The notes: generated by a model from the letters alone, not told the origin. A DNA stretch of 64,000 nt from Bacteroidota bacterium (GCA_018267385.1 JAFDYN010000014.1:58950-122949), one strand, 5' to 3'; positions 8,002 to 17,074 are shown, numbered from the stretch's first letter. Translations and numbers: made by a program.

Positions 8002-9390
8002 ATGAGCTATACTCCGACCAATAAAGTCCGCATCGTCACTGCCGCGTCCCTTTTTGACGGGCATGATGCGGCTATCAATATCATGCGCCGCATCATGCAG
8101 GCCAAAGGCGCAGAGGTGATCCACCTGGGCCACAACCGCAGCGCACAGGAAATAGTAGAAACCGCGATACAGGAGGACGCCCAGGGCATTGCAGTGACAT
8201 CGTATCAGGGCGGACACGTAGAGTTTTTCAAATACATGTACGACCTGCTGAAAGAGCGAAACTGTGGTCATATCAAGATATTTGGCGGTGGTGGCGGTAC
8301 GATACTACCCACTGAGGCCGAAGATCTTCATAACTATGGTATAGCACGCATCTATTCTCCGGACGATGGCCGCCATATGGGCCTCGAGGGTATGATAGAA
8401 GACCTGGTAAAGCAGTGCGACTTCCAAACGATATCCTCACTGAATGGTGAACTAAAAAATCTCAATCCCAAGAACTGGAAAAGTATCGCCCGCTCCATCA
8501 CCTATGCAGAAAACGGCAATAAACTGGATCTGAAACAGAGTGATAAAAAAATACCGGTACTCGGTATCACCGGTACAGGTGGTGCCGGCAAATCATCTGT
8601 GACGGATGAGATCGTACGGAGGTATCTCCTGCACTTTCCGGACAAGACCATAGCCGTGATATCTGTGGACCCCTCTAAGAAAAAGACTGGTGGAGCACTG
8701 CTGGGAGACCGCATCCGCATGAATTCTATCTCGAGCCCCCGGGCATATATGCGCTCTCTTGCTACCCGCGAGAGCGACCGGGCCCTGAGCGAGCATGTAC
8801 AGGAGTCTTTGGACATTTGCCGCGCGGCGGGCTATGATTTTATCATACTGGAGAGCGCGGGTGTAGGCCAGAGTGACGCATCTATACTGGACTACTGTGA
8901 TATATCTATGTATGTGATGACGCCAGAGTATGGCGCTCCATCGCAGCTGGAGAAGATCAATATGCTGGACTATGCAGATGTGATAGCGATCAATAAATTT
9001 GACAAAGCCGGTGCGTTGGACTCACTGCATGACGTACGAAAGCAATACAAGCGCAATCACAATATGTTTCAGGCGAAGGAAGAGGACCTGCCTATCGTGG
9101 GGACTATCGCCTCACAGTTTAATGATGCAGGAGTCAATCACCTCTTTGAAGTACTCTTTCATGCTGTGTCAAAGAAAACGGGTATTCCATTCACAGTAGA
9201 GCATACTTCTGCCAAAAGCACTGCCAGCAAGACGCAAGTCATACCACCGTCGCGCGTGCGCTATCTGGCGGAAATAGCGGAGACCATAGAGCAGTATGAC
9301 CAGTGGGCTGATGAGCAAAGTGACATAGCGCGAAAGATGTATCAGCTGCAAGGTGTGATCGATATGGTAGAGAAATCCGAAAAAAACTAA
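8002..9390 (+). CDS. IcmF-like protein: B12-binding domain plus MeaB-type GTPase, mutase domain absent
   Basis: 462 aa. Residues 8-140 are a cobalamin-binding domain with the lower-ligand His21 in LFDGHDAA and a glycine loop GGGGG at 95-99. Residues 185-395 are a G3E/MeaB-type GTPase: P-loop [12 protein letters not shown] (188-199), ESAGVGQSD (284-292) and NKFD (331-334). The helical tail with [19 protein letters not shown] (434-452) is the linker seen in IcmF, the fused isobutyryl-CoA mutase. In IcmF a catalytic mutase domain of several hundred residues follows; here the frame ends 10 residues after the linker and a TPR gene starts 15 bases on. So this is either a truncated IcmF or a stand-alone carrier/chaperone that works with a mutase encoded elsewhere. 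Start ATG 8002 fits the family. Confidence 0.85.
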   Translation: MSYTPTNKVRIVTAASLFDGHDAAINIMRRIMQAKGAEVIHLGHNRSAQEIVETAIQEDAQGIAVTSYQGGHVEFFKYMYDLLKERNCGHIKIFGGGGGTILPTEAEDLHNYGIARIYSPDDGRHMGLEGMIEDLVKQCDFQTISSLNGELKNLNPKNWKSIARSITYAENGNKLDLKQSDKKIPVLGITGTGGAGKSSVTDEIVRRYLLHFPDKTIAVISVDPSKKKTGGALLGDRIRMNSISSPRAYMRSLATRESDRALSEHVQESLDICRAAGYDFIILESAGVGQSDASILDYCDISMYVMTPEYGAPSQLEKINMLDYADVIAINKFDKAGALDSLHDVRKQYKRNHNMFQAKEEDLPIVGTIASQFNDAGVNHLFEVLFHAVSKKTGIPFTVEHTSAKSTASKTQVIPPSRVRYLAEIAETIEQYDQWADEQSDIARKMYQLQGVIDMVEKSEKN

Positions 9391-9405
9391 ACTTCCGACC
9401 ATACT

Positions 9406-10350
9406 ATGAAAACATTTTCCGTCGGTATTGTCATGCTGTTTTGCATATGTAGCAGCCATGCTCAGTCGACTAAGATCTTTATCAAAAAGGCTCAAGCCGC
9501 TACGGATGAGCACAACTATGATTTAGCTATCAGCTATCTGGATAAAGCAATAATACTAGACAGTAACAATACCTCTCTATATCTGGCCAAAGGTGAACTG
9601 CATATTGTAATGGAAAAATATACGGAAGCAATTGCAGACCTTCAACGTGCCACTTCCATAGATTCTACAAACTACAAAGCCTATATCAGCCGCGGCAACC
9701 TTTTCATGAAGTACCAGATGATGCCAGAAGCCATTTCGGATTTTAATAAGGCCCTATTATACGCTCACGAGGATACAACTGTGCGCCATCTATGGGTGAT
9801 TCGCGCTTCTGCTAAAATCGGAATGCGCAATTTTGAAAGCGCGTATAAGGACCTGAAGTACATTTATACCCTAGACTCTATACACACTGAGGTGCTCTCT
9901 ACATTAGCATGGTCGTGTTTATACACAGGGCGTCAATCAGAAGCGCTTGGCTACCTGCTCAAAGCCCATGAACTGGATCCAAAGGAAAGAACGAATATTA
10001 CAAACATAGGCTTCGTGTATCAGAACATTGGGGAATACGCCAAATCTCTCCCCTATTTCGATCAGGCTATCCGTCTGGAACCCAAAGAAGCCTATGCATA
10101 CAGCAATCGGGGCTATAGTCATTTGAAACTAGGTCATACCGATGCAGCAATGAAAGATATCAGTAGATCCATTGAATTGGACCCATCAAATTCCTATGCC
10201 TTTCGTAACCGGGCACTGGTATTTCTGGAAATGAAAAAATATGCGGACGCCTGTGAAGATCTCCACACGGCTCTAAGCAAGGGATACACCGCAATGTACG
10301 GATCGGAGGTTCAGGATCTGATAGACCAAAACTGTAAACTGTTTAAATAG
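9406..10350 (+). CDS. Exported TPR-repeat protein
   Basis: 314 aa with a short signal peptide (MKTFSVGIVMLFCICSSHAQ). The rest is tetratricopeptide repeats, about seven 34-residue units, for example NYDLAISYLDKAIILDSNN, KYTEAIADLQRATSIDSTN, EYAKSLPYFDQAIRLEPKE and HTDAAMKDISRSIELDPSN. TPR arrays bind partner proteins; the partner is unknown. No membrane anchor or lipobox is seen, so a periplasmic location is inferred. The base composition is visibly more AT-rich than the genes on both sides, and it starts 15 bases after the gene that lacks its mutase domain. It may have been inserted there, but this is unproven. Confidence 0.85.
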   Translation: MKTFSVGIVMLFCICSSHAQSTKIFIKKAQAATDEHNYDLAISYLDKAIILDSNNTSLYLAKGELHIVMEKYTEAIADLQRATSIDSTNYKAYISRGNLFMKYQMMPEAISDFNKALLYAHEDTTVRHLWVIRASAKIGMRNFESAYKDLKYIYTLDSIHTEVLSTLAWSCLYTGRQSEALGYLLKAHELDPKERTNITNIGFVYQNIGEYAKSLPYFDQAIRLEPKEAYAYSNRGYSHLKLGHTDAAMKDISRSIELDPSNSYAFRNRALVFLEMKKYADACEDLHTALSKGYTAMYGSEVQDLIDQNCKLFK

Positions 10351-10361
10351 AGTAAACTATT

Positions 10362-10369
10362 TAATTTTG
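10362..10369 (+). promoter_or_regulatory. TAnnTTTG-type -7 box before the DUF2480 gene
   Basis: TAATTTTG fits the -7 consensus and lies 17 bases before the ATG at 10387. No clear TTG at -33. Confidence 0.35.
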
Positions 10370-10386
10370 CAGTACGTCATAAGTAT

Positions 10387-10911
10387 ATGCAAACTCAGGA
10401 TCCTATCATCAATAAAGTAGCCCAGAAGAATATCATCACGATAGATCTGGCCGATCTCCTGCCAGCAGAGTCTGATATGGTAGTGATCGATATGAAAGAT
10501 TTTCTTTTCAAGGGATTGATCCTGCGCGAGGCGGATTTCCGCGAGCAAGTAAAAAGCACCGATTGGTCCACCTATCGTGATAAATATGTGGTCTTGTACT
10601 CTTCGGTCAATGCTATCATACCCATGTGGGCATATATGGTGATCAGCGCTGAGCTGGCACCGTATATAAAGGATATAGCAAACGCGGACCCTACCCATGC
10701 AGCGGATACCTTCATGTACCGTGCCATCGAAAAAATAAATGCCGCTGAATATGAAGGCCAGCGTATAGTAATCAAAGGGTGCGGAGACAAGCAGATAGAC
10801 GCTGCCGCCTTCGTCTATATCACACAAAAGCTGGCGGGCACAGCGCGTGCCCTCATGTATGGTGAGCCCTGCTCTATGGTGCCGGTATACAAGCGTACCA
10901 TTTCACAATAA
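10387..10911 (+). CDS. DUF2480 family protein
   Basis: 174 aa, soluble, no signal peptide. It matches my memory of the Bacteroidota DUF2480 family: an N-terminal NKVAQKNIITIDLADLLP, then VVIDMKDFLFKGLILREADFR, VVLYSSVNAIIPMWAYMVI, VIKGCGDKQI and a C-terminal RALMYGEPCSMVPVYKR. The function of the family is not known. The conserved CSMVPVYKR end and the Cys in IKGCGD could bind a metal or cofactor, but nothing proves it. Its neighbours are unrelated. Confidence 0.8.
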   Translation: MQTQDPIINKVAQKNIITIDLADLLPAESDMVVIDMKDFLFKGLILREADFREQVKSTDWSTYRDKYVVLYSSVNAIIPMWAYMVISAELAPYIKDIANADPTHAADTFMYRAIEKINAAEYEGQRIVIKGCGDKQIDAAAFVYITQKLAGTARALMYGEPCSMVPVYKRTISQ

Positions 10912-11005
10912 TTCAGCGATTTTTTCATTCTGATAATAAGGAACTAAACCACATGTGGGTACCAGCGCCTTTATTTAGATCAAACATTTTATTTACTTAG
11001 AGCAC

Positions 11006-11947
11006 TTGCTACGATCCAAATACATAACCCTGACTATCGCGCTACTGGCCATAGGCGCAGCTACTGCGAGTATCTATGTGGCCAGGCCCACGTTGATCAA
11101 TATCTTTTCTCAAAAGAGGGTAGAGACGCCGGGGTTGAGCTGGCGGCGCGATACGCTGCTCCATGTATATCCCTTTCACATAGATGGCACGCTCACCTTT
11201 GCCGGAGAGGCGGTGCCTCTCGATGAGGCTGATGTGCGGGAGCGCCTGGACCGCGAACTGCAGATCAATATCTACCGCCAGAGTAATACGATCCTGGACA
11301 TGAAGCTGGCTAACCGCTTCTTTCCCGAGATAGAGCGCATACTCACTGAGGAGCGTGTACCCACAGACTTCAAATACCTGGCACTCATAGAGAGCGACCT
11401 GCGAGACGCGATCTCTCCTGCAGGGGCAGGTGGATTCTGGCAGTTCGTACCTAGCACTGCAAAGCAATACGGCCTGGAGGTCAATGACATGGTAGACGAG
11501 CGCTACAATCTGGAGAAATCGACACGCGCCGCCTGCGCCTACCTGCGTGAGGCCAAAGATCGCCTCGGCTCGTGGACCGCCGCCGCCGCTTCTTATAATT
11601 TTGGTATAGACGGCGTGGCAGGCAAACTGGAGGCACAGCATACGACCAACTATTATGACCTGGCTATCACCTCTGAGACATCGCGATATGTATTCCGCAT
11701 GCTGGCCATGAAAGTGATCTTTGCAGATCCTGAGCGGGCTGGCTATCATATGCAGGTAGACGACCTCTACCAGCCTCAGGCATACACCACTCTCCAAATA
11801 GATACGCCTATAGTCAAGCTGGCCGACTTCGCAGATGCTAATGGGATCAAATACAAGGAGCTGAAGCTGCTCAATCCCTGGCTGCGCAATACCTCTCTAC
11901 CTAATAACAGCAAAAAAACCTATTGGATCAGGGTTTTGAGTAAATAA
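11006..11947 (+). CDS. Membrane-anchored lytic transglycosylase (SLT/GH23 domain)
   Basis: 313 aa. The start is a TTG at 11006, chosen because it places a signal anchor (YITLTIALLAIGAATASIYV) at the N-terminus; there is no ATG nearby. The GH23 domain runs from about residue 115 to 235: Glu129 in ALIESDL is the expected catalytic acid, followed by PAGAGGFWQFVPSTAKQYGL and then AAAASYNFGIDGV. Such enzymes cleave the MurNAc-GlcNAc bond of peptidoglycan to give anhydro-muropeptides. The C-terminus (KELKLLNPWLRNTSLP) resembles the short end of MltD-like proteins but has no full LysM repeat. The gene is convergent with murA, 2 bases apart. Confidence 0.88.
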   Translation: MLRSKYITLTIALLAIGAATASIYVARPTLINIFSQKRVETPGLSWRRDTLLHVYPFHIDGTLTFAGEAVPLDEADVRERLDRELQINIYRQSNTILDMKLANRFFPEIERILTEERVPTDFKYLALIESDLRDAISPAGAGGFWQFVPSTAKQYGLEVNDMVDERYNLEKSTRAACAYLREAKDRLGSWTAAAASYNFGIDGVAGKLEAQHTTNYYDLAITSETSRYVFRMLAMKVIFADPERAGYHMQVDDLYQPQAYTTLQIDTPIVKLADFADANGIKYKELKLLNPWLRNTSLPNNSKKTYWIRVLSK

Positions 11948-11949
11948 GC

Positions 11950-13257
11950 TTAGACCCTTTTGATATCTGCACCTATGGCATTCAGACGGGTGTCTATGTG
12001 CTGGTAGCCACGGTCAATCTGGTCTATATTGTTGATGATAGATTTGCCCTCTGCAGAAAGTGCCGCGATGAGCAGGGACACACCGGCACGTATATCAGGA
12101 GATGACATAGTGATGCCGCGTAGCTTGTATTCCCGGTTGATACCGATCACCGAGGCGCGGTGCGGATCGCAGAGTATGATCTGCGCACCCATATCTATCA
12201 GCTTATCTACGAAGAATAGCCTTGACTCAAACATCTTCTGATGTATCAGCACGGCCCCCTTGGCCTGCGTGGCCACGACCAGTACGATGCTGATCAGGTC
12301 AGGAGTAAATAACGGCCACGGTCCATCTGCTATGGTCAGCCCTGAGCCATCTATAAACTTCTGTATCTCGTAGCGCTCCTGGGCCGGTATGAAGATATCA
12401 TCCCCTCGTACCTCCATCTCTATACCCAGCTTCTGGAAGACAGGCAGGATATTGCCCAGGTGCTCCACACCGCAGTTTTTGATATTGATCTCAGACTGCG
12501 TCATGGCGGCCAGCCCGATGAAGGAGCCGATCTCGATCATATCCGGCAGCATGCGGTGCTCAGTACCGCCCAGCGTATCCACTCCGTCTATCGTGATGAG
12601 GTTAGAGCCTACACCATGTATTTGAGCGCCCATCCTGTTGAGCATAGAGCAGAGCTGCTGGAGGTAAGGTTCGCAGGCAGCATTGTAGATCGTGGTTTTG
12701 CCTTTGGCCATCACTGCTGTCATCACGATATTGGCCGTACCGGTCACTGATGGCTCATCCAGCAGGATATAGGTGCCTTTCAGATGGTCAGCCTTGATCG
12801 AGTAGAAGCTGTCTTCTGAGTCAAAGTTGAAAGTAGCTCCCAGCCTCTCAAATCCGAGAAAGTGTGTGTCCAGCCTTCTGCGTCCTATCTTATCGCCACC
12901 CGGCTTTGGCATATAGGCCTTTTTGAACCGGGTGAGCAGCGGGCCTATGATCATGATAGAGCCACGCAGTGCAGCACCCTTCTTGCGAAAGGCATCTGAC
13001 TGCAGGTACTCCAGATTTACATTGTCAGCCTGAAAAGTATACGTATCTGCATTGACGCGGTCTACCTTTACATTCAGGTCGCGCAGGATATCTATCAGGA
13101 GGTTTACATCACGGATGTCAGGTATATTACTGATCGTGACTTTGTCTGCAGTGAGCAGCACGGCGCAGAGTATCTGCAGCGCTTCATTTTTTGCTCCCTG
13201 TGGTACGAGCTCTCCTTTGAGCTTCCTTCCCCCCGTTACTTCAAATGCGTTGGCCAT
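11950..13257 (-). CDS. murA: UDP-N-acetylglucosamine 1-carboxyvinyltransferase, Asp-type active site
   Basis: 435 aa from ATG 13257; a TTG four codons upstream also opens the frame but is less likely. MurA transfers enolpyruvate from PEP to UDP-GlcNAc, the first committed step of peptidoglycan synthesis. The family pattern is clear: PQGAKNEALQILCAVLLT near 19-36, RGSIMIIGPLL near 98-108 and a C-terminal DIRAGVSLLIAALSAEG. At the catalytic loop the sequence is KPGGDKIGRRRLD, so Asp122 stands where E. coli MurA has Cys115 (GGC loop). Asp at this place is known in mycobacteria and chlamydiae; it keeps activity and prevents fosfomycin alkylation. The gene stands alone on the minus strand. Confidence 0.95.
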   Translation of the reverse strand: MANAFEVTGGRKLKGELVPQGAKNEALQILCAVLLTADKVTISNIPDIRDVNLLIDILRDLNVKVDRVNADTYTFQADNVNLEYLQSDAFRKKGAALRGSIMIIGPLLTRFKKAYMPKPGGDKIGRRRLDTHFLGFERLGATFNFDSEDSFYSIKADHLKGTYILLDEPSVTGTANIVMTAVMAKGKTTIYNAACEPYLQQLCSMLNRMGAQIHGVGSNLITIDGVDTLGGTEHRMLPDMIEIGSFIGLAAMTQSEINIKNCGVEHLGNILPVFQKLGIEMEVRGDDIFIPAQERYEIQKFIDGSGLTIADGPWPLFTPDLISIVLVVATQAKGAVLIHQKMFESRLFFVDKLIDMGAQIILCDPHRASVIGINREYKLRGITMSSPDIRAGVSLLIAALSAEGKSIINNIDQIDRGYQHIDTRLNAIGADIKRV

Positions 13258-13399
13258 ATGAGTAGTCAATAATTAGTTTTAGGTATAAAGACCATACAAA
13301 TGAACGCAAAATCACTGCGGCTGCGGGCTCTGAGGGGCAGAGACTTGCAACAGTATTGTGTGGAGTGTACAGATTAGTGAAAGCGGAGAGAGGCAGACA

Positions 13400-14017
13400 T
13401 CACCTTCCTTTCAGGAGATAGTATAAGGTTTTCATGTATTCATTATTCAGTGCTATGAGGCCATATTCATCTTTCCACCAGTTGTTTTCATCAAACTGAG
13501 AGTCATGTGCGCCACGCATGATGATCTTGATGCCGGTATCAGCAAACTTCTTGCGATATACTTTACCGGCCCTGCGCGTGTGAAAGAGGCTGGTCACTAC
13601 GAGCAGCTTTTTGATCTGGTGAGCACGGCAGTAGCTGAGTAGCGTATCAGCCTCCTCTGCTGTACTGGTGCCATAGCGCAGTATAGTGACCAAAGAGTCG
13701 GGCACACCATTGCGTTCGATATTTTTCCCCAGAAGCTCACTCTCGTATACCGTATCCCCCATGATGAGGAATGCACGCTCGAGATTTCCGCCAGGGCATA
13801 TGACATGGTGCGCATACCCATCATGAAATAACCTCGCTCCTTCATTCCCCCGGTCAAAGGCATTGCCGGATAGCACGACCATAGCATCTGCCTGTTCGGG
13901 TGCATCCTGCTTGATCAGAAAACCGGAAAAGCTACGAAGGATAGGCGTCTTGAAGACCACACCCACGGCGATGAGCATGATACATAGCGCAAGAAAGACC
14001 AGCAGGTTTCTTCTCAC
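13400..14017 (-). CDS. YdcF/SanA-like DUF218 membrane protein
   Basis: 205 aa. One N-terminal membrane segment (LVFLALCIMLIAVGVVF), then a DUF218 domain: DAMVVLSGNAFDRGNEGARL (44-63), ICPGGN, STAEEADTLLSYCRAH and a C-terminal VVTSLFHTRRAGKVYRK. The fold is Rossmann-like; family members such as SanA and ElyC affect envelope integrity, and the substrate is not settled. It lies 11 bases downstream of the alpha/beta hydrolase gene on the same strand, so the two are probably co-transcribed. The orientation of the domain (periplasmic) is inferred from the single anchor. Confidence 0.8.
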   Translation of the reverse strand: MRRNLLVFLALCIMLIAVGVVFKTPILRSFSGFLIKQDAPEQADAMVVLSGNAFDRGNEGARLFHDGYAHHVICPGGNLERAFLIMGDTVYESELLGKNIERNGVPDSLVTILRYGTSTAEEADTLLSYCRAHQIKKLLVVTSLFHTRRAGKVYRKKFADTGIKIIMRGAHDSQFDENNWWKDEYGLIALNNEYMKTLYYLLKGR

Positions 14018-14028
14018 AATGACCGGTA

Positions 14029-14862
14029 TTAAACTTTGCTATTCAGCCAGGCTATCTCATCCAGGAAAATACGCTCCCTGTCTGCCGCAGGCTCGTTATG
14101 CAGCTCATGGTAGAAGCCCTGATATGGCTTGAAAGTGATCAGATCTTTAGGACCATTGGCGGCAAACTGCTCTGAGCCGGCAAAGGCTATGAGCTTATCC
14201 TCTGTACCATGCAGCAGCAGGAGCGGCACATTGACCTCTGAGGCATGCTCCAGAGCCCATTTGCCTGCATTGTAGGTGTCAAAGAAAGTTCCGGCCCTCG
14301 CCGTATTGTGTATCAGTGGGTCAGTCTCATATTTGCGAACTTCAGCTTTGTCGCGTGAGATAGCGCTGGCATCCAGATCTGCTTTCTCCGGCCACTTGGG
14401 GTAGATCACACGCATGATGCGCGCAAGCAGCAGCTTGATAGCAGGTGGATCGAATCCGAGCTTCAGCCAAGGTGCGGTGGCTATCGCGCCGGCTATTTTT
14501 GGCTTGCGTCGCAGCAGGTAGTTCAGCACCATATTGCCACCCATGCTATGTCCGTACAGGAATTTAGGCACCCCCGGAAATCTTGTTTCGGCCTCATCGA
14601 GTATGATCTTGATAGAGTCCAGGCTGGCATCCAGGCTCGGAGAGAACCCACGGGGGCCTTCGGTATGTCCATGCCCATATTGATCAAAGGCCAGTACAGC
14701 ATAGCCCTCCCGGCCCAGGCGCTCTGCTACATGGGCATAGCGCCCGCTATATTCGGCAAATCCATGTACGAGACAGATCACCGCCTTTGTATTGACAGGG
14801 CTCCATCCCTGTGCGTAAAATCGGGTACCATCCTGTGTCCAGTTCCACTCAAAATGATTCAT
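14029..14862 (-). CDS. Alpha/beta hydrolase, monoacylglycerol-lipase-like
   Basis: 277 aa, cytoplasmic. The Hydrolase_4 (serine aminopeptidase S33) pattern is complete: oxyanion loop LVHGFAEYSGRYAH (31-44), nucleophile Ser106 in YGHSMGGN, probable acid Asp222 in LLLHGTEDKL and His252 in GFYHEL. The cap region (residues ~130-200) is helical. Monoacylglycerol lipases and lysophospholipases share the HGFAEHSGRY-like loop seen here, so lipid-ester hydrolysis is likely, but the substrate is not fixed. It shares a short intergenic space with the divergent EEP gene that holds back-to-back -7 boxes and a palindrome. Confidence 0.85.
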   Translation of the reverse strand: MNHFEWNWTQDGTRFYAQGWSPVNTKAVICLVHGFAEYSGRYAHVAERLGREGYAVLAFDQYGHGHTEGPRGFSPSLDASLDSIKIILDEAETRFPGVPKFLYGHSMGGNMVLNYLLRRKPKIAGAIATAPWLKLGFDPPAIKLLLARIMRVIYPKWPEKADLDASAISRDKAEVRKYETDPLIHNTARAGTFFDTYNAGKWALEHASEVNVPLLLLHGTEDKLIAFAGSEQFAANGPKDLITFKPYQGFYHELHNEPAADRERIFLDEIAWLNSKV

Positions 14863-14880
14863 TGTCTCTGTTTAAAGTGT

Positions 14881-14898
14881 GGAATGATTTATCATTCC
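14881..14898. promoter_or_regulatory. 8-2-8 inverted repeat, candidate operator
   Basis: GGAATGAT-TT-ATCATTCC is a perfect 8-bp inverted repeat with a 2-base centre. It lies where the minus-strand transcript of the alpha/beta hydrolase should begin, just below its -7 box. An operator or a small leader hairpin are both possible. Confidence 0.4.
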
Positions 14899-14901
14899 TT
14901 T

Positions 14902-14922
14902 CAAATGTAGAAATTATCTTTG
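14902..14922. promoter_or_regulatory. Divergent -7 boxes of hydrolase (minus) and EEP (plus) genes
   Basis: TACATTTG on the minus strand (14909 to 14902) and TATCTTTG on the plus strand (14915-14922) both fit TAnnTTTG and are separated by 5 bases. Neither has an obvious TTG at -33. The plus box lies 41 bases before the ATG at 14964, the minus box 39 bases before the ATG at 14862. Confidence 0.4.
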
Positions 14923-14963
14923 ATTTATAATTCGCCTCATCTATTGCTCTTCAACTATCGCAC

Positions 14964-16310
14964 ATGAAAAGAATGCTGATACTGCTGCTCGTCATAGTAC
15001 TCATCCCGGCCATCTACGTAGGTGGTTTCATCCTTTACGGTATGGCTACCAAATTCAGGCCGGAGCCTGTAGAAGATGTGGCGGTACAGGCATCAGAGCA
15101 GCCAGCTACCCAGGCAATATCCTCGCTGGATACCCTTTCATTTATGACATGGAATATTGGCTACGGCGGCCTGGGCGCGGAGACAGACTTCTTCTACGAT
15201 GATGGCAAAATGATCACCACACCTCAAGACTGGGTGACGAAGTATACCAAAGGCATCTTTGCTACGGTCAAGGAAAATCAGGATGCAGATTTCATATTCA
15301 TACAGGAGGCTGACCGCCATGGCAAGCGTAGCTGGAACGTAGATGAAGTAGCTGGAATAGCAGCCAGCGCGCCGGATCACAATTATGCCTTTGCTGTAAA
15401 TTTTGACGTGAAATACCTGCCGTTTCCACTGGAGCCGTGGAAGGATAAGATCGGGCCGGTATATGGCGGTCTGCTCAGTCTATCCCGCTTTGCACCTGTA
15501 GAGAGTAAAAGAATATCCCTACCTGGCATACCAGATTGGCCAAAGAAGATCTTCTATCTGGAGCGCTGCCTGCTCATGCAGCGATATAAGCTGCCGGATG
15601 ATAAAGAGTTGGTGGTGATCAATACGCACTTTGAGGCCTATGATGATGGCTCGGTGAAAAAGGAACAGATGGCGCTTACTAAAAAGCTGCTGGAGGCTGA
15701 GTACGCCAAAGGCAACTATGTGATACTGGGAGGAGACTGGAATATCGCACCGCCGGATTTTAATGTCAAGAAATGGGAAAAGGAGCCAAACTATGACAAG
15801 CTCTATGAGATGAATAATGACTCTAACTATATACAGGGATGGAAATACGTATACGATGGCAATACACCGACCAATCGTAAGAATAGCCATGCCTTTGACC
15901 CTAACACTACTTTTACCACTGTGATAGACTACTTCTTTGTATCGCCTAATGTGGATGTAGTAGAAGTAAAAGGAGTCAATGCCGGATTCGAGTATTCTGA
16001 TCATAATCCCGTGCGGATGAAGATCACGCTCAGGCCGGAGCACCCTGTCACGCCGCCGGTCGCTGATAGCGTGGCAGCTGACTCTCTCGGGGTGATGGAG
16101 CAAGACAGCATAGCGGGAGAGCAGGTCCGTGCGCAAGATGCAAAAGGCACGCACACCACGGAGTCCGTATCTGACAAAAAGATCCAAAAGAGGGCGGAAA
16201 GTCCTGCAAAGAAAACCGCCACAGACAAAGACGCTTCTGATGGTAAGAAACCGGTGAAGAAGTCTGACAAAAAGAAGAAAGCACCGGAGAAGGTCTCTAC
16301 CGAAGAATAA
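14964..16310 (+). CDS. Membrane-anchored endonuclease/exonuclease/phosphatase family protein
   Basis: 448 aa. An N-terminal anchor (MLILLLVIVLIPAIYVGGFIL) is followed by an EEP domain from about residue 52 to 350: SFMTWNIGYGG, FIFIQEADRHGK, VINTHFEAYDDG, ILGGDWNIAP and the terminal SDHNPVRM with the catalytic His. These are the metal- and phosphate-binding motifs of the DNase I/sphingomyelinase fold. The domain is probably outside the inner membrane, so a phosphodiesterase on lipid or extracellular substrates is more likely than DNA repair. Residues ~365-448 are a low-complexity Lys/Ala/Ser/Asp tail (KKPVKKSDKKKKAPEKVS), odd for the family and perhaps a wall- or DNA-binding extension. Confidence 0.82.
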   Translation: MKRMLILLLVIVLIPAIYVGGFILYGMATKFRPEPVEDVAVQASEQPATQAISSLDTLSFMTWNIGYGGLGAETDFFYDDGKMITTPQDWVTKYTKGIFATVKENQDADFIFIQEADRHGKRSWNVDEVAGIAASAPDHNYAFAVNFDVKYLPFPLEPWKDKIGPVYGGLLSLSRFAPVESKRISLPGIPDWPKKIFYLERCLLMQRYKLPDDKELVVINTHFEAYDDGSVKKEQMALTKKLLEAEYAKGNYVILGGDWNIAPPDFNVKKWEKEPNYDKLYEMNNDSNYIQGWKYVYDGNTPTNRKNSHAFDPNTTFTTVIDYFFVSPNVDVVEVKGVNAGFEYSDHNPVRMKITLRPEHPVTPPVADSVAADSLGVMEQDSIAGEQVRAQDAKGTHTTESVSDKKIQKRAESPAKKTATDKDASDGKKPVKKSDKKKKAPEKVSTEE

Positions 16311-16318
16311 TAGTGCGC

Positions 16319-16945
16319 TTAAGCCATTACCTTCTGGCTTAGCTTCTGGCGTATCATGGATACCAGCACATCTATGGCTACGTGATTCTCTCCACCCTGC
16401 GGAACGATGATATCAGCAAATTTTTTGGTTGGCTCTATGAACTGGTCATGCATTTTTTTGACCAGGCCATAGCGCTCTATTACATCATCTACATTGCGGC
16501 CGCGCTCATGCATATCACGATGGATGATACGTATCAGCCGGTCATCAGGCTCTGCATCTACAAACACTTTGATATTGCACAGGTCACGCACCTGCACATC
16601 TGTGAAAAGAAGTATACCCTCTATGATCACTACATGCCGCGGCTCGATGGGTATAGTGGCAGCCTGGCGGGTAGAGGTGATATAGTCGTAGGTAGGCTCT
16701 GCTATGGTCTTGCCTGCCTTGATATCTGACAGGTGCTGGACGATCAGCTCAAACTCGATAGAGGCTGGGTGATCAAAATTGATCAGCTGGCGCTGCTCGA
16801 GGGTCAGATGCGCATTGTCCCGGTAGTAGCTATCCTGAGACATGACTGCCACGTCTGCTTTGGTAAATTTCTCCATGATCCGCCTGACTACTGTAGTCTT
16901 GCCAGATCCGGAGCCGCCCGCTATACCTATGATGATGCTCTCCAT
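16319..16945 (-). CDS. udk: Uridine kinase
   Basis: 208 aa, typical length. It phosphorylates uridine and cytidine in pyrimidine salvage. The P-loop [12 protein letters not shown] starts at residue 7. The nucleoside-site motif [12 protein letters not shown], then [26 protein letters not shown] and [10 protein letters not shown], are all as in the PRK/udk family, and the RDMHERGR lid is present. The gene is convergent with the EEP gene 8 bases away and divergent from tatA. Confidence 0.93.
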   Translation of the reverse strand: MESIIIGIAGGSGSGKTTVVRRIMEKFTKADVAVMSQDSYYRDNAHLTLEQRQLINFDHPASIEFELIVQHLSDIKAGKTIAEPTYDYITSTRQAATIPIEPRHVVIIEGILLFTDVQVRDLCNIKVFVDAEPDDRLIRIIHRDMHERGRNVDDVIERYGLVKKMHDQFIEPTKKFADIIVPQGGENHVAIDVLVSMIRQKLSQKVMA

Positions 16946-17049
16946 ACGGGTTTTAAAGATATGAAAAAAGCTATGCCCGGCAATTTTTGTACCCGTATCC
17001 GGGACGGGCGTTTAACAATCCCTAACCCGCCTTATTACTATTTAATTAG

Positions 17050-17057
17050 TATCTTTG
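17050..17057 (+). promoter_or_regulatory. TAnnTTTG-type -7 box before tatA
   Basis: TATCTTTG fits the -7 consensus and lies 17 bases before the tatA ATG. No clear TTG partner at -33. Confidence 0.4.
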
Positions 17058-17074
17058 CATCAAAATCGAATACA

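Noticed and set aside
9370..9400. Frameshift in the A-run near the end of the IcmF-like gene as the cause of the missing mutase domain
   Set aside because: No mutase sequence follows in any frame; a complete TPR gene with its own signal peptide starts at 9406.
11042..11797. Long minus-strand frame (251 codons) inside the lytic transglycosylase gene
   Set aside because: It mirrors a well-supported SLT-domain gene, and its translation has no domain, is rich in Cys and His and looks like antisense noise.
15519..16187. 222-codon minus-strand frame opposite the EEP gene
   Set aside because: The plus strand holds clear catalytic motifs; the antisense translation has no recognisable pattern.
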